DNA from: JAFDZO01 sp038225955
GTDB lineage: Bacteria; Bacteroidota; Ignavibacteria; Tepidaquicellales; Tepidaquicellaceae
Direction: 5' to 3'
Assembly: GCA_038225955.1 (NCBI GenBank)
Contig: JBBRQV010000068.1
Span: forward strand, 1-15,932
DNA length: 15,932 bases
Each line of letters begins with the position of its first letter. Positions within the stretch are counted from its first letter, which is position 1. The notes beneath the pieces were generated by a model. That model saw nothing but the letters and a program-made list of their open reading frames with translations. It was not told the origin of the DNA and ran no database searches. Position numbers and translations under genes: made by a program. Below are positions 7,522 through 15,357 of this stretch, one piece after another.

Positions 7522-8955
7522 TTAAATCCCCAAGGCATTTACTTTTGCAATAACCCAAGTGATATCGCCATTCGATTCCTTTATTAATTTATCAATTTTG
7601 AAGGTACTTTTTTCTTTACCCTCTTTTAGCTTTACAAGTTCCTTTATTGCAGCAATATAACCATTGCAAAATACTATCCATTCAGGAGGAAGATTTCCTT
7701 TATTTATATAATGCTTAAAATTATCCAATGCAAAAAATAGCGGTTCAATTTCGTTTAACTCATAATAATTTTCTATGATTAATTTATAAGTCTGCTGTTT
7801 GAACAAAAAATTATCAACTTTCACTTTATTAATATGTTCAAGTGATTTATTAAATTCATTACGCGCAAAATACAGATGGCCTTTGCTATAATTCAACATA
7901 TTGCTACGATACAAGGGATCAAGCTCGTCAATGTATTTATCAATAAAGTCCTCCAGCCAATCGAGTTCATTTCTAAACAGAGCATTAGTAACTATATAGC
8001 TGAATAAAAGGTGGCTTAAATATCCGTTCTCCCCGTATTTATAAATTTTCTTTTCAAGCATACTTTTATATATCTCAAGAAGGATTTTCTTTCCAACTTT
8101 ACTGTGTGAGGCTATATTGCTAAGCTGAACAAATATTGAGAATCTTTCCGCACCTGCGAACAGCATATAGTTTTTCTCTACCAGTTGATGAAATTTATTG
8201 AAAGAATCGAAATCATTATAATCCATCAATGCTTTTGACATATAATAATACATGGAGACTATCTCATAATCTTTTTCAGAAATTTCCTTAATGCTTCCAA
8301 GAGTTTTCTCTGTATCTATAAAACTTAAAAATTTTCTGAGAATACTTTTATCGTAATATACATTTGTATTAACTTCACTTGCATGAAGATTATGCATTAC
8401 TTTGAATAATTTTATGAGAATAAAATATATTAAATTGTTCCCGTACAGACTATTTACGGGGACATTCCTCACATCACCGCCAAATAAAAGATTGTCTTCA
8501 TATTGTTCATCAAGCACGGCACGGTTCCAGTAATAATATTCATTTTCAATAAGATTATCTTTCTCATAATCTTTATTTATATCTTCATAATAATTTCTAA
8601 AAGTTTTTGAAAGCCCTCTTAGCAAAAGCTCCTTCGATATCTTTATTTTAAATTCAATTTCATCTCTATTGTACCCTTCATTGGCGAGAAACTTCAGCAG
8701 CAATTTATAAAGCTCTGACATCTGATTCCGCAAAACTCCATCATTAAATTCTTTACCCTTATACAATTTTTTGTAAATATTTTCTTTGGTAAGCGATTCA
8801 TCTTTAAACTCAGGATAATACTTCTTCAATTCTTTCAGAAGCGTAACAGCGGATGGCTTTTTATTAAAATATGGGGATAAAACAAAGTCTTCAAAGCTTT
8901 TAAGCTCATCTTTGGAGAGATTGGCTAAAATTTTAATAAGGTTTGAGTTTAGCAT
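7522..8955 (-). CDS. Uncharacterised alpha-helical protein with N-terminal SPYFN motif
   Basis: A 477-residue protein with no signal peptide and no membrane segment, rich in Lys, Glu, Leu, Tyr and Asn, and predicted by eye to be almost entirely helical. The N-terminus LSKDELKSFEDFVLSPYFN (13-31) and the following NDGVLRNQMSELYKLLLKFL (71-90) recur in uncharacterised cytoplasmic proteins of Bacteroidota, as I remember them. The rest has irregular helical pairs that could be degenerate TPR-like repeats, for example around residues 340-400 (RSNMLNYSKGHLYFARNEF, then NKSLEHI). No catalytic motif is seen. It is a single gene, lying upstream of kdpF on the same strand but separated by 208 bases with a possible terminator, so a link with potassium uptake is not supported. 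The ATG at 8953-8955 is the first in frame with the conserved N-terminus. Confidence 0.85.
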   Translation of the reverse strand: MLNSNLIKILANLSKDELKSFEDFVLSPYFNKKPSAVTLLKELKKYYPEFKDESLTKENIYKKLYKGKEFNDGVLRNQMSELYKLLLKFLANEGYNRDEIEFKIKISKELLLRGLSKTFRNYYEDINKDYEKDNLIENEYYYWNRAVLDEQYEDNLLFGGDVRNVPVNSLYGNNLIYFILIKLFKVMHNLHASEVNTNVYYDKSILRKFLSFIDTEKTLGSIKEISEKDYEIVSMYYYMSKALMDYNDFDSFNKFHQLVEKNYMLFAGAERFSIFVQLSNIASHSKVGKKILLEIYKSMLEKKIYKYGENGYLSHLLFSYIVTNALFRNELDWLEDFIDKYIDELDPLYRSNMLNYSKGHLYFARNEFNKSLEHINKVKVDNFLFKQQTYKLIIENYYELNEIEPLFFALDNFKHYINKGNLPPEWIVFCNGYIAAIKELVKLKEGKEKSTFKIDKLIKESNGDITWVIAKVNALGI

Positions 8956-9057
8956 GCCAGTTACAAAGTTAGTTGCGAAAAGTTAATTTTTAGGGTATTA
9001 CAAGGCTTTTGTTAAATTTTGCTGTTTTTTGACTGATTACAAAGTGAAAAAACTTTC

Positions 9058-9088
9058 TTTGAATTGAAAGCCTAAAAATATTAGTTTG
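9058..9088 (+). promoter_or_regulatory. Candidate promoter of the secreted-protein operon
   Basis: TTTG (9058-9061), 19 bases, then TTAGTTTG (9081-9088), which matches the Bacteroidota -7 consensus TAnnTTTG at 5 of the 6 fixed positions with correct spacing. Transcription would begin near 9092, shortly before the 126-residue reading frame. It would serve the genes at 9108, 9513, 13386 and 15358, which all follow with gaps of 10 to 24 bases. Confidence 0.38.
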
Positions 9089-9107
9089 AAACAACAAAAA
9101 TTGAAAA

Positions 9108-9488
9108 GTGCCTTTAAGATTAAATTTTATATCAATGCTGCCAATCTTAATTCTCAATCATGAGAAAATTAATACTCAGGTATTGGTGAAAACTTCAAAG
9201 CAGGAAGATGATACATGGGCTTTTACTTTAAATAACACGACAAAGAATATTTATAAAATTTTTCTTGAAAGTTATTTCAGTGAGAATACCGGTAAACTAT
9301 TATACAGAGAAGCCTCGGATGAATTTAAGCTCCATCCGGGCATAGTAACAGTAACTGAAAAAGAAATTGGGGAAATAATTTCCAAGCACCTGAGTGAAAA
9401 ACTTGTTAAGGAATTATCTGTATGTGTAAAGCAAAAATACGGACCTGATTTAGGTTTTCAAAACATCCAATTACAAGAAATTATTTAA
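9108..9488 (+). CDS. Stand-alone, probably eroded copy of the TANFOR-like N-terminal module
   Basis: A 126-residue frame that aligns by eye over most of its length with the N-terminal module of the next protein. TWAFTLNN (36-43), FLESYFSEN (52-60) and HPGIVTVTEKEIGEI (76-90) pair with LWSVTLNN, FLDGQLTEN and PPGITTVTVNEVSPI, and the ending SVCVKQK (104-110) pairs with TICVIVE. It lacks the proline-rich stretch after the first strand and the GxxPSGxY loop, and has no convincing signal peptide. The GTG start at 9108 follows an in-frame TGA at 9102; an ATG at 9135 is an alternative start. The other frame upstream begins LKSAFKIKF, which would make a plausible basic signal-peptide start, so a frameshift may have destroyed export. 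It may be a remnant of tandem duplication or a reduced functional module. It ends 24 bases before the next gene. Confidence 0.55.
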   Translation: MPLRLNFISMLPILILNHEKINTQVLVKTSKQEDDTWAFTLNNTTKNIYKIFLESYFSENTGKLLYREASDEFKLHPGIVTVTEKEIGEIISKHLSEKLVKELSVCVKQKYGPDLGFQNIQLQEII

Positions 9489-9512
9489 AAGTTTTTCAAA
9501 ATTAAACAAAAT

Positions 9513-12500
9513 ATGCTGCATAAATTTAAACTCCTTTTTTTTATCTCCCTGTTCTTCGCAGTTACTTCGCAGCTTCATGCCAATGTAATTGTTACAATAA
9601 AGCCTCCTCCTCCCGGGAAGCTAAACGTGGAAAATCTTTGGTCAGTGACTTTGAATAACGTATCTCAAAGTACTTTCAAAGTTTTTCTTGACGGACAATT
9701 GACTGAAAACTCTGACGGATTAATATTCGAGGCAAAAACAAAAGAATTTGATCTTCCTCCGGGTATTACAACTGTTACGGTAAATGAGGTAAGTCCCATC
9801 AGCGCAAAATTTCCTAAGGAAAAATACAAAAATGTTTTAATGCAGACCGGCGAAGTTCCTTCCGGCAATTATACAATTTGTGTTATTGTCGAAAAGAAAG
9901 ATGGCTCTGTTTTAGGAGACCAATGCATAACTCATCAGGTAACTATTGCTTCTGCAATAAGTCTCTTCATGCCTGATAATGATGCTGTAATAAAAGAAAA
10001 AAATCCTACGTTTAGCTGGGCTCCTTTATCAGGTAACAATCAATATAAATTTACCATAGCTGAAAAAAATGGCACGCCAACCCAATCGATGAACACTCCA
10101 TTGTATGATAAGACGGTTAATTCTCCGCTATATGTTTATTCTCCATCAGCTCCTACTTTGGTTGCCGGTAATTCTTATTATTGGAGAGTTACTCTATTGG
10201 ATTATAAAGGAGACCCAATGCCTCAATATCAAAGTGAGATAAGAGGTTTCAAAATATACAAAGATGAACCTCCACCAAATAATACGGGAGATGGCTTTAT
10301 TCAGCTGCTTACTCCATCTGACGACGGCAACCTTGATGTAACACAAATGACAAGTAATAATAATAATACATTTCCTGCGTTTAAATTCACATGGAAGAAG
10401 GCAAATACAAATAAATCAATTACCAAGTATATATTAAAAATTTATAAAGTAAATGGTCCCGGACGTTTTAATTTTGATGAAGCAACTCCTAATTATAAAG
10501 AAGAAATAGTAGACGGAATTAACTCTGCTCAACAGCAAACAATAATTACCGTAGAAATGGGAATTTTAGATAAGGGCTCTGAATATTATTGGAGAATGGA
10601 AGCATTTTCACAATCATATCTTAATCAAAATAATGGAATTGTAGGTAAAAGCGATGTATTTAAATTTAAAGTTATTGGCGGTGAAGATTTGGCTGATGAT
10701 GTAAAAAAATTCAAAATTGGAAAGTACGATGTTAGTGTTACAAAAATTACTAATAAAAGTCCTTCTAATTTTGAAGGTACAGGTAAAGTTACTCTTTGGG
10801 CAAACGGTCCTTCGGTTGATGTAAAATTTCAAGATCTTATTATTGAAAATACTGCTATGCAGTGGAAAGTAAAATCCGGCACAATACAAAATGCTGTTCA
10901 AGCCGGATTCAAACCGATAAAACTAGAACATGCAGAATCGCAGTCTTACTTTACGGGAAAAGTAATTAGTCTTGGAACTGAAGGGGCAACAATTCAAGGT
11001 TTCATCACGACACAGTTTCCACTGATGACAACAGCAAATATTAAAATAAACGGAGTCAATTATCCTATTCCAAACAATGTTGGAATAGCATCTGCCGAGA
11101 CATGGTTTAAGGTTGACCCGGAGACTAAGCTATCGATAGATAATTTAACATGCACTGAAACGCCGGAGTATGATTTAACTGAACCTACGGGTTTTAAATT
11201 ATCCTTTAGTAGCGTTAAAACTTCTTTTACAGTTCAATCTAATAAACTCACTTTAAAACTTGCCGGAGTTATCACATTCCCGGACAATATTAAAAATACT
11301 TCCGGAGAAAAAATTCAGATAGGATTTGAGAATCAAAGCTCCTTAAAATTTTCACAAGATTTAGATAAAGCTTCGTTCTCCGTGCCAATCAGCAAAAATG
11401 GCAACGCAAGTCTTTACGTAAAAAGTGTTACATTTGATCTTGTCCCTAAAGGAGACTGGAAGGGAGGGATTAGAATTCAAAAAGGTACAATTAATTTTAA
11501 ATACGGCAGCGGTTTCTCGGATATAGAATTGACACCAAATAATACTGCCGGTGATTTATACATGACATCTAAAGGTTTGACTGCCAAAACGACCATTTCC
11601 GGTCTTAGCTATAATAGCAAATTCTATGGTTTTAGCTGCACAGTTGATAAATTCGTGCTCGATTATAAAAATAATACTCTCAATAATTGTAATTTTACAG
11701 GAGGGGTTTACATTCCTTTTGTAAGTCTTAATATGAAATATACAATTCCTATTAATGAATTTGGTATTGGAACCGGATTTTTGGATATAGATAATTCTCT
11801 TGGCAGCATGTATTTATTCGGTAACAATCCATCTGAACACGATAGGTTAAAGCTAAACTTAAAATCAGCTTTGATAAAGCAGGATAAAATTACATTCCAA
11901 TGTGATATTACTTTAGATAATACAAAGAATGAGAATTTATCCACAGGTACGATGAATGCTTATAGTTTATATGTTTCATCAAATGGGAAAATAGGATTCG
12001 ACCAAGACGAAATTACTCCGGGCGGCTGGCTTGAACTTGATAATTATACTGGCTCAGTTTACAATGGTTATGATGTTACGCTTTCAAGAATCAGAATAGG
12101 CGATGTAGACGGTAACGGTAATTACAGCTTTGATGTAAAAGGAAAAATTATTTTAGCTGAAGATTTATCAGGTCCGGGTGGAAGTGATTTTGGCGTATCG
12201 TATCCGTTCTATAGAAATCCAAATAAAGGAGGAAGCGGCTCTGAAGTTTCTTATGCTAATGAAATGCAGTCAGATGGTATCAGTGTGAAGTTTGAAAATT
12301 CAGAATCATCTTACTCTGCAAGTATATCCTACGTAAGAGGTGATGCAACTTATGGAACTGCTTTCATGGCATCATTTGATATGACTATGCACGACCCAAG
12401 TGAATTTATAGTTACAAGCAGAGTTATCCTCGGTAAAGCACCTGAAGGATTTAAATACTGGTTCGTCGAAGCCGGTGTGGAGTTTCCAGATAATCCGATA

Positions 12501-13373
12501 AGCATCGGCATAGGAGATTTAGGTCTTTACGGATTTAAAGGAAGAGTTTACTCAAAGATGAGACATACAGGTACAGGCATTTCAAACAATACATACGTAC
12601 CTGATGGTAGTATGATATTCGGTGTTTATGCGGAGGTACCCTTCATGTCCACCGAAGATAAAGGTGATAAAATCTGGGGTAAGACTTCATTGGAAGTTAC
12701 AATAGGTAACGGATTCAAGAGTGTGTTAACAGGTGATGTTTATATTTTAGCGGGCGGTGTAGGAAAAACAAATGCTAAGATTTACGGTAACGCAGTAATA
12801 ACAGTCAGTACAAGTCCTGCATTCTTTAGTGCAGATGTAAACGTAGTAGCAAACTTTGATAATGTTGTATGCGGTAACGGAAACCTTGCGCTATATTTTG
12901 GTTCAGATACATGGTACTTGAACGTTGGTACGCCGCAGTCACCTCTTACGATGAACATTTACTGTGGTCCAACAACAGCAACATCTTATATAGATTTAAA
13001 TGGCTCTAACGTGGCATTTGGTGTAGGTTACTCAGTTGATACAGGTCCTCAAACATGGGCAATATTTTACGGCAGAGCCTGGGGGAGTGTAAACATAGAT
13101 GGGAACCTTGCATACTCACCATTCCAGTTTACCGGTAAAGCAGTTATCACAGGAGGAGCAGAACTCGGATTCCATTATGATATCTGGATTCATCACGGTA
13201 ACATAACAGTTCTTTCAGCAGCGATAACTGCAACTTTAGAAGCAACTTTACCAAACCCTGTTTGCTTTGCAGGTAAAATAAGCGCTAAGGGTTGTATATT
13301 CCACATCTGTAAAACTGTAACTTTAAAAATGCGATATAAAGGCGGCTCGTTCTCTTTTGACGACCATTGCTAA
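9513..13373 (+). CDS. Large secreted beta-rich protein with TANFOR-like module and FN3-like domains
   Basis: A 1286-residue protein. A signal peptide (about 1-23, ending SQLHA) is followed by a module of about 125 residues: VIVTIKPPPP (25-34), LWSVTLNN (42-49), LPPGITTVTV (81-90), TGEVPSGNYTICV (112-124). The module resembles the N-terminal TANFOR-type domains of Bacteroidota surface proteins; the name is from memory. Two FN3-like domains follow (about 149-250, with TFSWAPL and YYWRV; and 262-389, with FKFTWKK and YYWRM). Residues 400 to 1286 are beta-strand-rich without helices, with GTGKVTLW (422-429), WYLNVGTP (1134-1141) and repeated G-rich strands. Cysteines cluster at the end (1251, 1261, 1266, 1286). 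No type IX secretion C-terminal domain, LPXTG or membrane barrel end is seen, so its final location is unknown. The 3' part looks somewhat richer in G+C (27 of 60 in 13021-13080 against 19 of 60 in 11521-11580). Function unknown; an adhesin or extracellular structural role is inferred. Confidence 0.88.
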   Translation: MLHKFKLLFFISLFFAVTSQLHANVIVTIKPPPPGKLNVENLWSVTLNNVSQSTFKVFLDGQLTENSDGLIFEAKTKEFDLPPGITTVTVNEVSPISAKFPKEKYKNVLMQTGEVPSGNYTICVIVEKKDGSVLGDQCITHQVTIASAISLFMPDNDAVIKEKNPTFSWAPLSGNNQYKFTIAEKNGTPTQSMNTPLYDKTVNSPLYVYSPSAPTLVAGNSYYWRVTLLDYKGDPMPQYQSEIRGFKIYKDEPPPNNTGDGFIQLLTPSDDGNLDVTQMTSNNNNTFPAFKFTWKKANTNKSITKYILKIYKVNGPGRFNFDEATPNYKEEIVDGINSAQQQTIITVEMGILDKGSEYYWRMEAFSQSYLNQNNGIVGKSDVFKFKVIGGEDLADDVKKFKIGKYDVSVTKITNKSPSNFEGTGKVTLWANGPSVDVKFQDLIIENTAMQWKVKSGTIQNAVQAGFKPIKLEHAESQSYFTGKVISLGTEGATIQGFITTQFPLMTTANIKINGVNYPIPNNVGIASAETWFKVDPETKLSIDNLTCTETPEYDLTEPTGFKLSFSSVKTSFTVQSNKLTLKLAGVITFPDNIKNTSGEKIQIGFENQSSLKFSQDLDKASFSVPISKNGNASLYVKSVTFDLVPKGDWKGGIRIQKGTINFKYGSGFSDIELTPNNTAGDLYMTSKGLTAKTTISGLSYNSKFYGFSCTVDKFVLDYKNNTLNNCNFTGGVYIPFVSLNMKYTIPINEFGIGTGFLDIDNSLGSMYLFGNNPSEHDRLKLNLKSALIKQDKITFQCDITLDNTKNENLSTGTMNAYSLYVSSNGKIGFDQDEITPGGWLELDNYTGSVYNGYDVTLSRIRIGDVDGNGNYSFDVKGKIILAEDLSGPGGSDFGVSYPFYRNPNKGGSGSEVSYANEMQSDGISVKFENSESSYSASISYVRGDATYGTAFMASFDMTMHDPSEFIVTSRVILGKAPEGFKYWFVEAGVEFPDNPISIGIGDLGLYGFKGRVYSKMRHTGTGISNNTYVPDGSMIFGVYAEVPFMSTEDKGDKIWGKTSLEVTIGNGFKSVLTGDVYILAGGVGKTNAKIYGNAVITVSTSPAFFSADVNVVANFDNVVCGNGNLALYFGSDTWYLNVGTPQSPLTMNIYCGPTTATSYIDLNGSNVAFGVGYSVDTGPQTWAIFYGRAWGSVNIDGNLAYSPFQFTGKAVITGGAELGFHYDIWIHHGNITVLSAAITATLEATLPNPVCFAGKISAKGCIFHICKTVTLKMRYKGGSFSFDDHC
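10355..10368 (+). repeat. In-frame TAA/AAT microsatellite coding for Asn
   Basis: A short trinucleotide run, (TAA)4TA, inside the large secreted protein gene. It encodes N282-N285 in the linker leading into the second FN3-like domain. Slippage by whole units would change the linker length without breaking the frame. Confidence 0.6.
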
Positions 13374-13385
13374 AATAAAAATTAT

Positions 13386-15347
13386 ATGACAAAATACATT
13401 AAAATAATTTTTTTCCTTCTATTCTTTTCATTGATGCTTTCTGCATTATCTTACGCTCAAAGTTCATATGTAAAAGCTGGATATTCTCCCAAAGAGAAAT
13501 CAATAATGGTAAAATGGTTTGCTGAAAAGAACCGTTTTGATGATGGAGTTCTGATTTACAGAAAAGATAACGTTGATAATAACTGGGTTAAACTAACAGA
13601 CAAACCAATAAAGAAAGCTGCAAAACTATCGGAAGCAGAATCAAAAAGCTCTGATTCAACAATTGCAATATACAACTATATTGTAAACAATGTTCCAAAA
13701 GATAATGATGAGTATGAGAATTGGGAGTTCACCCTAATACTGCAATCATTATTGAATAACAATTTTGCAATGTATGCAGGGCTTGGATATTCAGATACAA
13801 AAATTGATGCAGGTAAAAAATATACTTACAAAGTAAATTACCTGCGCTCAGGATCGGAAGTAGAATTAGCTACTTCTGATGAGACGGGTATGGATGATAT
13901 TAGTGCAACTGTAAATAGTACATTAGCTCTCACTCAGAATAAAGAGAAAATATTTTGTAACTGGACTGCTGAAGTTGATAAATTTATTTCATACAACATA
14001 TACAGGGATTCAAAGAAACTTAATGACCAGCCTGTATATGTTTTTGATATGGATAAAAAACAGGCTTATCTCTTTTCTGATTCGTTGACATCTGAAGGGA
14101 CATTTAATTATTCGTATACCGGTTTAGATCCATTTGGAAATGAAAGCGCGCAATCATCCGGTGTTGCAATTACAGTTGAATCAGTTAAACTCCCTCCAAG
14201 AGCAATGAATGTAAGATATGATGGCAATAATCAGCTTATACTTTACTGGAGAGTAAGCTCTACAAATAATTTAAAGGGTTTTAATATTTTCAGAGGAAGC
14301 GATGTAAAAGGAGAGTTTACAAAAATAAATTCTTCTTTGCTATCTTCCACTGATACATCCTATGTAGATAACACAGCAGAACTGAACAAAAAATATTTCT
14401 ATTATGTCTCATCTGAAAATAACGGTGGATTGATAAATAATTCGTCTGTGATTGCAGCAGCAAGCGCAGATTATTCAAAGCCCGTTACTCCGGTTAATCT
14501 GACAGCGGTGAGTGATTCTGTTTGCATAAGATTAACATGGGATAAAAGTACGTCCACAAATGTAATCGGATATAAAGTTTATAGGAATATAAAAGGCAAT
14601 GAAGGTGAGTTCTTACTTATGACTCCTGCCCCACTAAAAGAAACTTCCTATACCGACAATCTGAATAAAGGAACTTTGAATGACTTCTACTATAAAGTAG
14701 TAGCTGTGAATCAAAAATATATGAATAGCGAGTACAGCCAGCCCATTGCGATAAAGGTAAAAGATGTTAAACCTCCTTCTGTACCAACAATTTCAGAAGT
14801 CTCAGTTGAAAACAATATCGTTACAATAAAATGGCAGCCTTTATTTGAAACTGACTTAGCTGGATACAAAGTTTACCGTTCCGAAGACAGTCTTTCAGGC
14901 TTTACTGAAATCTCTGCTCCGGTAAAAGATAAGACTTCGTTCGCTGATAACTCAATAGCTGCCGGTAAAACTTACTACTACAAAATTTCTTCAGTTGATA
15001 ACTCGGGTAATATTTCAATGCCGAGCGGGAATTATATGATTTTAATTCCTCAGGCAGAGATTACAGCTCCCTCAGTTAAATTAAACCTTACCTATAGCAA
15101 AGAAAATAATTCAGTAAGTATATCATGGGATGCAGTTCAAAGCAGTGCATCTCCTGTAAAAGGATATTTTTTAATGAGAAAAGATAATGACGATGAATAT
15201 GCTTACACAGCAAGTGAATTTATTACTGTTACAAATTTCAGCGATGCGCGAATTGAAGCACCTGCAAAGTATAACTACTCATTAAAAATTATTTACGAGA
15301 ACGGAGATGTTGTTAATACTCCTGAACAATTAATCGAAACAAATTAA
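13386..15347 (+). CDS. Secreted multi-domain fibronectin type III protein
   Basis: A 653-residue protein with a clear signal peptide (MTKYIKIIFF onward, cleavage likely after SYA at 22-24). It is built of about six FN3-like units: roughly 28-165, 175-265, 267-362, 366-460, 462-555 and 560-650. The repeats share a W in strand B (for example LTWDKS at 383-388, IKWQPL at 481-486, ISWDAV at 579-584) and the element GYKVYR (395-400, 493-498) or variants FNIFRG and YNIYRD; most end in KxYxYxV-type strands. The first unit has an insertion (about 85-135) that breaks the FN3 pattern. There is no enzyme motif and no type IX sorting domain at the C-terminus. It starts 12 bases after the preceding stop and ends 10 bases before the next start, so it is part of one transcript. 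A binding or scaffolding role for the flanking module proteins is an inference. Confidence 0.88.
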   Translation: MTKYIKIIFFLLFFSLMLSALSYAQSSYVKAGYSPKEKSIMVKWFAEKNRFDDGVLIYRKDNVDNNWVKLTDKPIKKAAKLSEAESKSSDSTIAIYNYIVNNVPKDNDEYENWEFTLILQSLLNNNFAMYAGLGYSDTKIDAGKKYTYKVNYLRSGSEVELATSDETGMDDISATVNSTLALTQNKEKIFCNWTAEVDKFISYNIYRDSKKLNDQPVYVFDMDKKQAYLFSDSLTSEGTFNYSYTGLDPFGNESAQSSGVAITVESVKLPPRAMNVRYDGNNQLILYWRVSSTNNLKGFNIFRGSDVKGEFTKINSSLLSSTDTSYVDNTAELNKKYFYYVSSENNGGLINNSSVIAAASADYSKPVTPVNLTAVSDSVCIRLTWDKSTSTNVIGYKVYRNIKGNEGEFLLMTPAPLKETSYTDNLNKGTLNDFYYKVVAVNQKYMNSEYSQPIAIKVKDVKPPSVPTISEVSVENNIVTIKWQPLFETDLAGYKVYRSEDSLSGFTEISAPVKDKTSFADNSIAAGKTYYYKISSVDNSGNISMPSGNYMILIPQAEITAPSVKLNLTYSKENNSVSISWDAVQSSASPVKGYFLMRKDNDDEYAYTASEFITVTNFSDARIEAPAKYNYSLKIIYENGDVVNTPEQLIETN

Positions 15348-15357
15348 AATTTTTTAA

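Noticed and set aside
8964..8971. CAAAGTTA, which is TAACTTTG (exact TAnnTTTG) on the minus strand just before the 477-residue gene
   Set aside because: There is no TTG-like -33 element 19-21 bases upstream, and the start would fall about 5 bases from the ATG. Too weak to call as a promoter.
12102..12134. DVDGNGNYSFD in the 1286-residue protein, like a calcium-binding dockerin or EF-hand loop
   Set aside because: The final acidic residue is one position early for the loop consensus and there is only one copy; treated as an ordinary beta-turn.
12744..12773. AGGVGKT in the 1286-residue protein, resembling a Walker A motif
   Set aside because: The first glycine of GxxxxGKT is missing, and the sequence lies in a beta-rich secreted protein without other nucleotide-binding motifs.
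15348..15357. AT-rich gap after the FN3 gene as a terminator
   Set aside because: There is no stem, only ten bases before the next start; it is an operon junction.
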